Source: Streptomyces luomodiensis
GTDB taxonomy: Bacteria; Actinomycetota; Actinomycetes; Streptomycetales; Streptomycetaceae
Direction of reading: 5' to 3'
DNA: 64,000 nt
Assembly (NCBI RefSeq): GCF_031679605.1
Contig: NZ_CP117522.1
Location: 1,736,001 to 1,800,000 of the forward strand
The notes below the pieces were generated by a model that did not search any database, was not told where the DNA came from, and saw only the letters and a list, made by a program, of their open reading frames with translations. This document shows positions 42,908 through 51,425 of this stretch, one piece after another (the first letter of the stretch is position 1; the number at the start of each line of letters is the position of its first letter). The position numbers and the translations under genes were made by a program.

Positions 42908-44251
42908 ATGTCCAGCGCGTCCCCCTCCAATGGGCGTCATCGCAAACCCAAGCCCATGAGCCTCGCGGTCCGCCGCGCGTTCATCGTCGCGGCCATCCCG
43001 GTCACCGGCGCGCTGCTGTCCGCTCCGTCCGCGCTCGCCGCCGACAAGAGCGTCAAGTCCACCGGTACGACCCGGTCCGTGGCCGCCGAGGGACTCGATC
43101 CCGCCGAGCAGAAGATCGCGGACGAGCTCAACACCCGGTCCCAGGACCCGGACCTCGGCACCACCTTCAGTGGCATCGTGCTGGACTCCGCGTCCGACAA
43201 GGTCATCTGGGAGCACAACGCCGAGACCGCGCTCATGCCCGCGTCCAACGCGAAACTCGCCACCGCCACGGCGGCGTTGACCATTCTCGGCCCCGAGCAC
43301 CGGTTCACCACCAAGGTCGTCTACGGCCACGGCACGCTCACCCTCATAGGCGGCGGCGACCGCATGCTGACCACCGCCGACCTCACCGAACTGGCCAAGT
43401 CCGCGGCCGCGGGGGTCAAGCTCGCGGGTCTGGACTCGGTGAAGGTGCGGATCGACGACAGCCTCTTCGCCGAGCCGACCCTCGCTCCCGGCTGGAACGA
43501 CTCCTACTACGACGACCAGATCTCGCCGGTGCGTTCCCTGGTGGTGGACGGAAAGCTGTCCGCGGACACCTCCCTCGACGCGGGGAAGGTCTTCGCCCGG
43601 CAACTCGCCGACCAGGGCGTCACCGTGGACGGCGAGGTCACCCGCGGCACGGCCTCGGTGACGGACGTCCCGGTGGGACGGCATCTGTCCCCGCGGCTGT
43701 CCGAGACGGTCAAGAAGATGCTCAAGGAGAGCAACAACGACATCGCCGAGACGCTGCTGCGCATGACCGCGCTCGGCGCCGGCCAACCGGCCACCTTCGA
43801 GGGCGGCACCCAGGTGGTGCGGGACGTCCTCAGCCATCGGTACGGCGTCTCGATGGCCAACTTCGAGCTGTACGACGGCAGCGGGCTGTCCCGCTCGGAC
43901 CGCATCCCGGCCCAGACCATCGCGGACATCGTCGATCTGCTCACCGATCCGCGCTACCGCGGTCTGCTGCGCTCCATCGACGAGGGACTGCCCGTGGCGG
44001 GCGAGGCGGGCAGCAGCCTGGGCCCCGAGTGGGGCCGCTTCGACACCCCGGACTCTGAATGCGCCGTCGGCCAGGTCAAGGCCAAGACGGGCACCCTGAC
44101 CGGCGCCATCGCCCTCAGCGGCCTGACCAAGGCGCAGGACGGCCGGTGGAAGGTCTTCTCCTTCGTCGAGAACGGGTCCACCGCCGACCCGGCCGCGATC
44201 AAGGACACCGTCGACGGCCTCGCCGCCACGGTCAACGGCTGCCGGGCGTAG
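42908..44251 (+). CDS. dacB: D-alanyl-D-alanine carboxypeptidase/endopeptidase (PBP4 type)
   Basis: This 447-residue secreted protein has a signal peptide (VRRAFIVAAIPVTGALLSAPSALA, cleavage near residue 45). The penicillin-binding motifs are SxxK in MPASNAKLATA (Ser113, Lys116), SxN in KESNNDIAETLLR and KTG in VKAKTGTLTGAIALSGL. The PBP4-type insertion lies between SxxK and SxN (IDDSLFAEPTLAPGWNDSYYDDQISPVRSLVVDG). It trims or cleaves peptidoglycan stem peptides at the cell envelope. Confidence 0.94.
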   Translation: MSSASPSNGRHRKPKPMSLAVRRAFIVAAIPVTGALLSAPSALAADKSVKSTGTTRSVAAEGLDPAEQKIADELNTRSQDPDLGTTFSGIVLDSASDKVIWEHNAETALMPASNAKLATATAALTILGPEHRFTTKVVYGHGTLTLIGGGDRMLTTADLTELAKSAAAGVKLAGLDSVKVRIDDSLFAEPTLAPGWNDSYYDDQISPVRSLVVDGKLSADTSLDAGKVFARQLADQGVTVDGEVTRGTASVTDVPVGRHLSPRLSETVKKMLKESNNDIAETLLRMTALGAGQPATFEGGTQVVRDVLSHRYGVSMANFELYDGSGLSRSDRIPAQTIADIVDLLTDPRYRGLLRSIDEGLPVAGEAGSSLGPEWGRFDTPDSECAVGQVKAKTGTLTGAIALSGLTKAQDGRWKVFSFVENGSTADPAAIKDTVDGLAATVNGCRA

Positions 44252-44374
44252 CCCCCGGCCCCACGGCCCCCACGTCCTCCCGGCTCCACGGCCGCCGGGT
44301 ACGGCCCCCGATCACGGGGCATCGCCCGGCGGCCGCCTCGACGGCGACCGCCGCCGCATCCGCCGCATCGCGGC

Positions 44375-45592
44375 TCAGCGGGGCAGCAGCAGGTGGTCGG
44401 AGCGCGCCGAGGCCACGGATGACATGACGAGCGAGGCCGCCCCGATGGCGCCCCCGTTCTCGCCGAGCGTGGTGCCCCGAACGTCGACGGTGTGCACCTC
44501 GCCGACGGTCAGCAGGGACGCGGTGATCGACGGGATGACCCGCAGATAGGTCCCGGCGAGCGCCGGCCAGTTGGGGCCGCCGAGCACGATCGTGCCGAGG
44601 TCCAGGATGTTGGCGAGGTTGCCCGCGACGCGCGCGATGGCGCTCGCCGACTTGCCCACGATGGCGGCAGCGGTCTGGTCGCCGCCATCGGCCAGGGCGC
44701 AGAGCCTGCCGAGCGCGGTCTCCACGCTCAGGAAGTCGTCCAGATCCACGGGCGGCAGCGTTCCGGCGTCGACGGCCGCGGAGACGAGGTGAACGGGGGC
44801 ACAGGTGATGGCGATACAACCCCGGCCCCCGCAGGGACATCGGGGGCCGTCGGGGTCGCCGCTCAAGTGCCCGATCTCCCCGAGGTTGTCGGACGAGCCG
44901 CGCTTCACCTCGCCGTCCAGCACGATGCCCGCGCCGATTCCGGTGCCGAGGTAGATGAAGGCGAAGTCCGAGAGCGCGCCGCCGCCCGCCCAGAGTTCGC
45001 CCGTGGCCGCGGCGATGGTGTCCTTCTCCAGGACGACGGGGAGTCCCATGCGGTTCTCCAGTTCCTCGCGGAGCCGCACCACGCCCCAGCCGCGGAGGTT
45101 GGGCGGCCCCACGACCGAGTCGGCCATCACAGGGCCCGGCGTCGAGACACCGAGCCCGGACACCCGGGGCAGCGGGATGCCGCCGCGGCGCACGAGGTCG
45201 CCGACGGCGTCGACGATCGCCTCCAGCGCGTCATCGGGGCCGTCGGTGGTGGGGGTGGCGATCGAGGTGTGGTCCTCCACCTCGCCCGCGAGGTTCATCA
45301 GCACCAGGGTCATCCGGGCGGGGTCGATGTGCAGACCGACGGAGTACTGTCCCCGGGCCACCACCTGGAACACCGTCCGGCGCGCTCCCGTGTCGGCCTC
45401 CTTGCGGCCGGTCTCCTCGATCAGTCCCGCGCCGACGAGGCGGCGGCAGATGTTGGAGACGGTCTGTGCCGTGAGACCGGTGCGCTGCGACAGTTCCACC
45501 CGGCTGATGTTGGGGCTGCGCCGCACCAGGTCCAGCACGAGCAACTGGTTGTAGTCGCCCACCCGAGGGAGGTTGGACCCTCGTCGCTCCAT
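44375..45592 (-). CDS. ROK-family transcriptional repressor of the sugar locus
   Basis: This 405-residue protein has an N-terminal winged helix (NQLLVLDLVRRSPNISRVELSQRTGLTAQTVSNICRRLVGAGLIEE) and a ROK sugar-binding domain: LGVSTPGPV, FIYLGTGIGAGIVLDGEV, NLGEIGHLS, the zinc motif CPCGGRGCIAI, and IVLGGPNWP. It resembles XylR/NagC-type repressors that release DNA when a sugar binds. It diverges from the ABC sugar operon, with a perfect 13-bp palindrome in the 214-bp gap, and probably represses that operon. Confidence 0.93.
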   Translation of the reverse strand: MERRGSNLPRVGDYNQLLVLDLVRRSPNISRVELSQRTGLTAQTVSNICRRLVGAGLIEETGRKEADTGARRTVFQVVARGQYSVGLHIDPARMTLVLMNLAGEVEDHTSIATPTTDGPDDALEAIVDAVGDLVRRGGIPLPRVSGLGVSTPGPVMADSVVGPPNLRGWGVVRLREELENRMGLPVVLEKDTIAAATGELWAGGGALSDFAFIYLGTGIGAGIVLDGEVKRGSSDNLGEIGHLSGDPDGPRCPCGGRGCIAITCAPVHLVSAAVDAGTLPPVDLDDFLSVETALGRLCALADGGDQTAAAIVGKSASAIARVAGNLANILDLGTIVLGGPNWPALAGTYLRVIPSITASLLTVGEVHTVDVRGTTLGENGGAIGAASLVMSSVASARSDHLLLPR

Positions 45593-45713
45593 ATGCCGCT
45601 GTTCCTCTCCGCTTCTGGCGACCCATGGGCGCGTGCCCGCCGTGGCGGTGCCCCTCCGGCGCGTGCCCGCGCGTATCGCAGGAGCAGAGTTTAAGCGATT
45701 TCTTCACACCGTA

Positions 45714-45726
45714 AATCAATTTGATT
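45714..45726. promoter_or_regulatory. Palindromic operator in the ROK/ABC divergent promoter
   Basis: AATCAATTTGATT is a perfect palindrome with a 1-bp centre. It lies in an AT-rich island (GTAAATCAATTTGATTGTG) that stands out in GC-rich DNA, 81 bp before the binding-protein start. ROK repressors commonly bind such sites. Confidence 0.65.
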
Positions 45727-45806
45727 GTGTTAGCGTGCCAGCCAACTGGTGGGCCCTTCACATGCGGTGAGCCCGGTTCCGGTGATGCCTCCTGAGGAGA
45801 AGCAGC

Positions 45807-47087
45807 ATGAAGTTGAGGAAGTGGAGCCTGGCCGCCCTGGCCACCTGCCTCGTCGTTCCGCTGGCCGCTTGCTCCGGCTCCGGCCCCCGGAACGGCGTGG
45901 TGAAGCTGGTCCTGCGGCAGTTCGATCCCGAGAGCGAGACCAAGGGGCTGGCCGCCGCGATCGACAAGTGGAACGACAAGCACCCGAAGATCCAGGTCGA
46001 GCTGGAGACGCTGAGCCCGAACAACGTGCAGCAGTTCGCCCGTGAGGCCAACGCGGAGGACGGCCCGGACATCGACACCATCGGCTACAGCGACGTGGCG
46101 TTCCTGGCCAAGCCGAGGATCCTGCTCCCGCTGGACGACTACATCAAGAAGGACCCGCCGGCCGACTACCAGGACCTGCTCGCGAAGGACACCATCTCCT
46201 TCGACGGCAAGACCTGGGCCATGCCGTGGACGGCCGACACCATGGCGCTCGTCTACAACCCGAAGGCGCTTGCCGAGGCGGGTGTCGACAGCCCGCCCAC
46301 CACATGGGCGGAGCTGGCGGCCGACGCGAAGCGGATCAGCTCGGCGGGTTCGGGCGACACCACCGGTTTCTGCTTCCCCGCCTCCGGCTCCGCGACCAGC
46401 GCCCAATGGTTCCCCATCAACTACTACCTCTGGTCGCACGGCGGCACCCTCATCGAGAAGGACTCCTCCGGGAACTGGCGGACCGGGGTGTCGCAGAAGC
46501 GGCTCGCCGAGGTGATCGACTACTTCACGAGCCTGTTCTCCTCGGGCGCGGCGCCCAAGGCCGACCAGGCCGTGCAGGACTACAGCGACCCCAGCATCGT
46601 CAACAGCCTGGCGAACGGCTCGTGCGCGATGAGCTACCTGCCGCCGTCCACGTTCGCCCCGCTGGAGAAACAGGCGAAGTCCGCGGGCACGACGCTGACG
46701 ACCGCGGTGATGCCCTCGGGCCTCACCGCTGGCGCCACCCATCTCGGCGGCCGGGCACTCGGCATCAACCGCAACACCGCCCATCCCGATCAGGCGTGGC
46801 GGGTCGTGAAGTACCTGATGAGCGCGGAGACCTTCGCGACCTACGGCCAGTTCCCGGCCTCCAAGGCGACACTCCGGCAGGTCGATGTGCCCGCCTCGCA
46901 GCGCGCGTACGTCCAACAGCTGCCGCACGCCCGCTCGTTCGGCCGCTACCTCGGTTCGGAGGCGACGATCGCCTCGATCGAGCAGATCGTCAACCAGAAC
47001 TTCTCGGCCGTCTACTCGGGCCAGAAGTCCAGCTCGAAGGCTGCCGGGCAGATCCTCGACGGGCTGACCGAGGCACTGGAGGGCTGA
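45807..47087 (+). CDS. Sugar ABC transporter substrate-binding lipoprotein
   Basis: This 426-residue family 1 binding protein has a lipobox PLAAC (Cys22). Mature-domain features are VVKLVLRQFDPESETKGLAAAIDKWNDKHPKIQVELETL, ANAEDGPDIDTIGYSDVAFLAKPRILLPLDDY, KTWAMPWTADTMALVYNPKALAEAGVDSPPTTWAEL and GRALGINRNTAHPDQAWRVVKYLMSAE. It captures an oligosaccharide outside the membrane for the two permeases that follow. No ATPase gene is in the operon, so a shared MsiK-type ATPase is expected, as is usual in streptomycetes. Confidence 0.93.
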   Translation: MKLRKWSLAALATCLVVPLAACSGSGPRNGVVKLVLRQFDPESETKGLAAAIDKWNDKHPKIQVELETLSPNNVQQFAREANAEDGPDIDTIGYSDVAFLAKPRILLPLDDYIKKDPPADYQDLLAKDTISFDGKTWAMPWTADTMALVYNPKALAEAGVDSPPTTWAELAADAKRISSAGSGDTTGFCFPASGSATSAQWFPINYYLWSHGGTLIEKDSSGNWRTGVSQKRLAEVIDYFTSLFSSGAAPKADQAVQDYSDPSIVNSLANGSCAMSYLPPSTFAPLEKQAKSAGTTLTTAVMPSGLTAGATHLGGRALGINRNTAHPDQAWRVVKYLMSAETFATYGQFPASKATLRQVDVPASQRAYVQQLPHARSFGRYLGSEATIASIEQIVNQNFSAVYSGQKSSSKAAGQILDGLTEALEG

Positions 47088-47094
47088 GCGTCCG

Positions 47095-48012
47095 ATGATT
47101 TCCCGTCCGGTCTCCCGTCCCACGGCCCGTCGGCCCTACGTACTGACGATCCCGGCGCTCGTCGTCATAGCCGTGCTCTTCCTCTTCCCGAGCGTCTACA
47201 ACGTCGTGCTGGCGTTCCAGAAGCTCACGCCGTACGACCTGCCCAGCGACGCCGAGTGGGTGGGCTGGGACAACTTCGAGTCGATCTTCACCGACCCCGA
47301 GATCGGCTCCGCCGCCTTCAACACGGTCTTCTGGCTCACGGCCCTGACCGTGGTGGTCCGCCTCGTCCTCGGCCTCGCGCTCGCGCTGCTGCTCCAGAGC
47401 CGGGTGCTGCACCGCTGGCGGCTGCGCGGCATCGCCCGCACGCTGGTCCTGGTCCCGTGGATGGTGCCGCCGGTCGTCGCGGTGGCCTGCTGGAAGTGGA
47501 TCTTCGACGCCAACACCGGTGTTCTCAACCAGTTCCTGGTCAGCATGCACATCCTGGACAAAGGCGAGGCCTTCCTCGCTCAGACCAGCACGGCGTGGTG
47601 GGCGGTGGCCGCCATCGTCGTCTGGCGCGAACTGCCCTTCGTCGTGATCGTCTTCATGGCGGGCCTGCAATCGATCCCGCAGGAGCAGTACGAGGCCGCC
47701 GCGCTCGACTCGGCCGGACGCCGGCAGTCCTTCCGGTACGTGACGCTGCCCCATCTGCGCCCCGTGATGATCGTCGTCGTCCTCATGACCGTGATCCAGA
47801 CGTTCAACAACTTCGTCTACGTCTGGCTCACCACGGGCGGCGGCCCCGGCACCTACACACAGGTGCTCGCGACACAGCTGTACTCCTCCGCGTTCGTGAG
47901 CAACGAACTCGGCCAGGGAGCCGCCATCGGCATCGTGATGACCGCGGTGATGGGCGTCTTCGCGCTGGTGTACCTGCGCGTGACGAGCGACCGGGAAGGA
48001 CGGTCCGCGTGA
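47095..48012 (+). CDS. Sugar ABC transporter permease (MalF type)
   Basis: This 305-residue permease has six membrane segments, beginning YVLTIPALVVIAVLFLFPSVYNVVLAF. The EAA loop is EQYEAAALDSAGRRQSFRYVTLPHLRPVMIVVVL. VWLTTGGGPGTYTQVLATQLY is typical of MalF-type subunits. It starts seven bases after the binding-protein stop and overlaps the second permease by GTGA. Confidence 0.94.
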   Translation: MISRPVSRPTARRPYVLTIPALVVIAVLFLFPSVYNVVLAFQKLTPYDLPSDAEWVGWDNFESIFTDPEIGSAAFNTVFWLTALTVVVRLVLGLALALLLQSRVLHRWRLRGIARTLVLVPWMVPPVVAVACWKWIFDANTGVLNQFLVSMHILDKGEAFLAQTSTAWWAVAAIVVWRELPFVVIVFMAGLQSIPQEQYEAAALDSAGRRQSFRYVTLPHLRPVMIVVVLMTVIQTFNNFVYVWLTTGGGPGTYTQVLATQLYSSAFVSNELGQGAAIGIVMTAVMGVFALVYLRVTSDREGRSA

Positions 48013-48911
48013 CTGCCGACGTGACGACGAAGGCGGCCGGCCGGGCGGCCGGGGAGGAACAGGTCGTCCGGCGCGACCGGGATCGGCGGCGCGCACGGGA
48101 CCTGCTGGTCATCGTGCCGACGTCTCTCATCCTCTTCGTGCTGGTCTTCCCCGTGCTGTGGATGGTCCTCACCTCGCTCCGGCCCACGACGGCGCTCGCG
48201 GCCAGGACCCCGTGGAGCCAGTACTTCGACGGGCTGGGATTCGGCGCGTACGGAAGGCTGTTCTCCGGTTCCCACTTCGGCCGGTACCTGCTGAACAGCC
48301 TGCTCGTCTCCGCCGTGAGCACGGCCTGCACGATCGTGCTCGCCTGTCTCGCGGCGTACGGCCTCTCGCGGTTCCGCTTCCGGCTGCGCGGCACCGTCCT
48401 GGCCGTCGTGCTCGCCACGCAGCTGCTGCCCTTCGTCGTGCTGATCACGCCGCTCTACATCGCCCTCGGCGAGGTCGGCCTGCTCAACTCCTATGTGGGC
48501 CTGGTCATCGTGTACGTCGCCATGACGCTGCCGCTCGCGATCTATCTGACGCTGGGCTACTTCAACACGATCCCCGTCGTGCTCGACGAGGCGGCGCGCG
48601 TCGACGGCTGCTCGACCGTGGGCATCGTCTTCCGCGTGATCTTCCCGATCGCGCTGCCGGGCATCGCCACGGTCGTCGTTACGACCTTCATCGCGACCTG
48701 GGAGGAGTACTTCTTCGCGAGCGTGCTGATGACCAGCGACGACCTGAAGACCGTCCAGGTCGGACTGTCGTCGTTCTTCGGGGAGTACGCGAGCGACTGG
48801 GGCATGATCATGGCCGCCGCGACCGTGTCGACGATCCCCACCATCGTGCTCTTCTCCGTTGTCCAGAAACGTCTCGTCGCCGGAATGGCCGCTGGGAGCG
48901 TCAAGGAATGA
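48009..48911 (+). CDS. Sugar ABC transporter permease (MalG type)
   Basis: This 300-residue permease starts at GTG 48009. It has the MalG pattern: LLVIVPTSLILFVLVFPVLWMVLTSLRP, ATQLLPFVVLITPLYIALGEVGLLNSYVGLVIVYVAMTLPLAIYLTLGYF, and the EAA loop VLDEAARVDGCSTVGIVFRVIFPIALPGIATVVV. It forms the heterodimeric channel with the preceding gene. Its stop overlaps the sulfatase start (ATGA), tying import to desulfation. Confidence 0.94.
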   Translation: MTADVTTKAAGRAAGEEQVVRRDRDRRRARDLLVIVPTSLILFVLVFPVLWMVLTSLRPTTALAARTPWSQYFDGLGFGAYGRLFSGSHFGRYLLNSLLVSAVSTACTIVLACLAAYGLSRFRFRLRGTVLAVVLATQLLPFVVLITPLYIALGEVGLLNSYVGLVIVYVAMTLPLAIYLTLGYFNTIPVVLDEAARVDGCSTVGIVFRVIFPIALPGIATVVVTTFIATWEEYFFASVLMTSDDLKTVQVGLSSFFGEYASDWGMIMAAATVSTIPTIVLFSVVQKRLVAGMAAGSVKE

Positions 48912-50233
48912 ATCCGATCAACACCCGACCGACCGCAGTTCCCCCACGTGCCGACCGGCCGAACGTGGTCATCATCTACGCCGACGATCTGGGCTGGGGC
49001 GACCTCGGCTGTTTCGGTGCCGAGGACTTCGACACCCCGGCACTCGACGGGCTCGCCGCCTCCGGTGTCCGCCTGCCGCAGTGGTACTCCAACTCGCCGG
49101 TCTGCTCACCGTCGCGGGCGGCGTTGCTCACCGGCAGGCACCCCGCCCACGCCGGTGTGGAGTCGATCCTCGGTGGGTCGCGGCACACCGCCGGACTACC
49201 GCCGCAGTCGACGCTCGCCAGTTCCCTGGGCGAACGCGGCTACGCCACCGGCATCTTCGGCAAGTGGCACCTCGGCGTCGACCCCGACTACGGGCCGCTC
49301 AAGCGCGGTTTCGACGAGCACTTCGGCTTCCTCGCCGGCTGCGTCGACTACTACTCGCACATCTACTACTGGGGCGAGCAGCACAACCCCCTGCACGATC
49401 TGTGGGAGGGCGAGGACGAGGTCTGGCTCAACGGCGAGTACCTCACCACCGTCATCGCACGCCGGGCCGCCGACTTCATCACGCGCAACGCCGACCGGCC
49501 GTTCTTCTGCTACGTGCCGTTCAACGCGCCGCACTACCCGATGCACGCGCCCGCCGAATACGTCGCGCAGTTCGCCCACCTCCCGGAGGGACGGCAGATG
49601 ATGGCGGCCATGGTGAAGGCCATGGACGACGGCATCGCCGAGATCCTCGGCACGCTCGCATCGCTCGGCCTGCGGGAGAACACGATCGTCCTCTTCTCCT
49701 CCGACAACGGCCCCTCGATCGAGGAACGCAATTGGCTGAACGGGGAAGAGATCTCCTACAACGGCGGTTCGGCGGGCGGCCTGCGCGGCCACAAGGGCTC
49801 GCTCCTCGAAGGCGGCATCCGGGTGCCCACGATCATCTCGTGGCCGGCTCGACTGCCCGCGGGGCAGTCCAGCGACCTCGTCGGCTTCATGGCCGACGTC
49901 GTGCCCACCGTCCTGGAGGCTGTCGACGGAACGGCGCCGGCGGACGAGACGATCGACGGCCGTTCCCTGCTGCCGCAGCTGGCCAGTGGCACGACCGGGC
50001 CCGACCGCCGGCTGTTCTGGAAGCACGACGGCCAACTGGCGGTGCGCCACGGCCGCTGGAAGGTCGTACTGAACGCCTGCGACAGCCTGGAGGCGGACGT
50101 CGTCGTGCCCGAAGGGCTCTACGACCTCGACGAGGACCCCGGCGAGCAGCGCGACCTGTCGCGGACCCACCCGGAACGCTTCCAGCGGATGCGCGCGGAA
50201 CTCACGGACTGGGCGGCACGCTGGACCGGCTGA
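48908..50233 (+). CDS. Type I (formylglycine) sulfatase, cytoplasmic
   Basis: This 441-residue enzyme has NVVIIYADDLGWGDLGCFG with the metal-binding Asp pair (26, 27), the active-site sequence SPVCSPSRAALLTGRHP where Cys66 becomes formylglycine, FGKWHLG, and FSSDNGPSIEE with the C-terminal metal ligands. No signal peptide is present, so it would act on imported sulfated sugar, consistent with its position after the ABC importer. It needs a formylglycine-generating enzyme, none of which is in the window. Confidence 0.94.
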   Translation: MNPINTRPTAVPPRADRPNVVIIYADDLGWGDLGCFGAEDFDTPALDGLAASGVRLPQWYSNSPVCSPSRAALLTGRHPAHAGVESILGGSRHTAGLPPQSTLASSLGERGYATGIFGKWHLGVDPDYGPLKRGFDEHFGFLAGCVDYYSHIYYWGEQHNPLHDLWEGEDEVWLNGEYLTTVIARRAADFITRNADRPFFCYVPFNAPHYPMHAPAEYVAQFAHLPEGRQMMAAMVKAMDDGIAEILGTLASLGLRENTIVLFSSDNGPSIEERNWLNGEEISYNGGSAGGLRGHKGSLLEGGIRVPTIISWPARLPAGQSSDLVGFMADVVPTVLEAVDGTAPADETIDGRSLLPQLASGTTGPDRRLFWKHDGQLAVRHGRWKVVLNACDSLEADVVVPEGLYDLDEDPGEQRDLSRTHPERFQRMRAELTDWAARWTG

Positions 50234-50364
50234 CACACCGCGCACCGGGGGGCCGGCCCGGCTCCCCCGCCTCGCCACCCCGCCCTGGGACAGCTTTCCC
50301 CACCGCACGGCCGGCACCGGCCGGCGGCAGCCCGCACAGACCGTGAAGCCCGTCGGGAGGACAT

Positions 50365-50778
50365 ATGCACGACACCACCGCCCAGATCGAGATGCGCATC
50401 GAGCGCTTCGTGCGGGAGCGCGTGGCACCCGCCGTAGAGCGCCGTCATATCGCGCTCGACGTGACGGCGTGGGAGGTGCCCGACGAGCCGGCGCCCTTCG
50501 CCGAGGGCGCAGCGGTCGTGGTCGAGGCGGTCAAGCTCGCCGAGGATCGCTCCGGGGACCTCGTGGTACGCCTCTATGAGGCCAGGGGCGGCCGTGCGCG
50601 GGCCCGCGTCGAGGTGTCCGAGCCCTACGCCCGCGCCTGGACGACCGACCTCCTGGAGCGCGAGCCCGCCACCGTGGGCAACTCCGCGGTGCGGTCCGCT
50701 TCCTGGGACGCGGGGGAGCCGGTGGACATCACGTTCCGACCGTTCGAGATCGTGACCTTGCGGGTGCGGCGGGCCTAG
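50365..50778 (+). pseudogene. Internally deleted GH38 alpha-mannosidase remnant
   Basis: The 137-codon frame is open from ATG 50365 (GGAGG upstream) to TAG 50778. Residues 1-48 (MHDTTAQIEMRIERFVRER, then VAPAVERRHIALDVTAWEVP, DEPAPFAEG) look like the extreme N-terminus of streptomycete GH38 alpha-mannosidases. Residues 49-137 (AVVVEAVKLAEDRSGDLVVRLYEA, TDLLERE, VDITFRPFEIVTLRVRR) look like their C-terminal beta domain. About 850 residues including the catalytic domain are missing, and the join is in frame near 50508. The gene is last in the sugar operon, where a glycosidase is expected. Its stop codon is supplied by the MITE-like element starting at 50775. It could be an expressed mini-protein, but a remnant is more likely. 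Confidence 0.68.
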
Positions 50779-50845
50779 GGCGTGGTTCGAAAGTCCCGCC
50801 TGCCCGCGACGCCTGGCACGCGCGCTCGCCGCGTTGTCGCCCTAG
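50775..50845. mobile_element. MITE-like palindromic element, short copy
   Basis: This 71-bp stretch starts CTAGGGCGTGGTTCGAAAG and ends CGCCCTAG, so the outer 8 bp are inverted repeats. From its left end it matches the reverse complement of the right part of the longer element at 54261-54441 almost base for base over about 64 bp (CCCGCCTGCC, GCGACGCCTGGCACGCGCGC, TCGCCGCGTTGT). It lacks the other half, so it is a truncated or half-size copy without coding capacity. Confidence 0.8.
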
Positions 50846-50953
50846 CCGGTGGCCGGCGGGCCGACCGGCCCGTCGGCCACCGTCCTCCCACGCATCACGG
50901 GAAAACATGATGACCCCATCCACCTCATAACCGAAATGGCCTATTTCGCGCTT

Positions 50954-50965
50954 CTTGGCGCCAAG
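50954..50965. promoter_or_regulatory. Palindrome before the small secreted peptide gene
   Basis: CTTGGCGCCAAG is a perfect 12-bp palindrome about ten bases upstream of TAGGAT (50975-50980), a plausible -10 element. This would put transcription start about 22 bases before GTG 51009. Confidence 0.4.
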
Positions 50966-51008
50966 GGCCGTCAATAGGATGGCGCAGATCATCAATCAGG
51001 GGGGAAAT

Positions 51009-51185
51009 GTGTTGCGTAAGCGATCGACATTGACCTTTGCGGGAATCGTGCCCGCCTTCAGTGAGATCGCAGCACCCGCGGTCGCCGATGGTCGAAGAGG
51101 TCCTGGTGGCCCCGTGGTGTACGCGGATTGCGCGACGCCGCCGTCTGGCGCCCTGAGTATGGCCGTGCAGGGCGCCGACCGCTAA
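51009..51185 (+). CDS. Small secreted peptide, 58 residues, unknown
   Basis: The frame starts at GTG 51009 after a run of purines (GGGGGGAAAT). The peptide opens MLRKRSTLTFAGIVPAF, a basic start and hydrophobic core, and reaches a signal-peptidase-like AVA-DG at about residue 26. The mature part contains GPGGPVVYADCATPPSGAL, one Cys and a Gly-Gly. A possible promoter with a palindrome lies upstream and a perfect 9-bp hairpin starts eight bases after the stop, so it looks like a self-contained transcription unit. It could also be the 5-prime remnant of a longer secreted-protein gene. I do not recognise a family. Confidence 0.5.
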   Translation: MLRKRSTLTFAGIVPAFSEIAAPAVADGRRGPGGPVVYADCATPPSGALSMAVQGADR

Positions 51186-51192
51186 AGCCCGT

Positions 51193-51224
51193 CGCGGGAG
51201 ACCCTGGTCGGGAAATCTCCCGCG
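51193..51224 (+). terminator. Hairpin after the small peptide gene
   Basis: Perfect 9-bp arms CGCGGGAGA / TCTCCCGCG enclose a 14-base loop, beginning eight bases after the TAA stop of the small ORF. Confidence 0.6.
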
Positions 51225-51425
51225 CTGATGGCTGCTGCTTCCGGACGAACCTCACCCCGCGGTAGCTCGCGCCGCCCGTGGAGACGATGACCGCGGCACA
51301 GGCCGCGCCGGACCCTTCCTGCGGACGGTGCCAACGCGCCTGGCCAGGACCACGGGCGGAAAGAGAACGGTCCATCGATCCGGACCGGACGGCAAGGTCG
51401 GCAAAACACCAAGCGAGGAGGGGAC

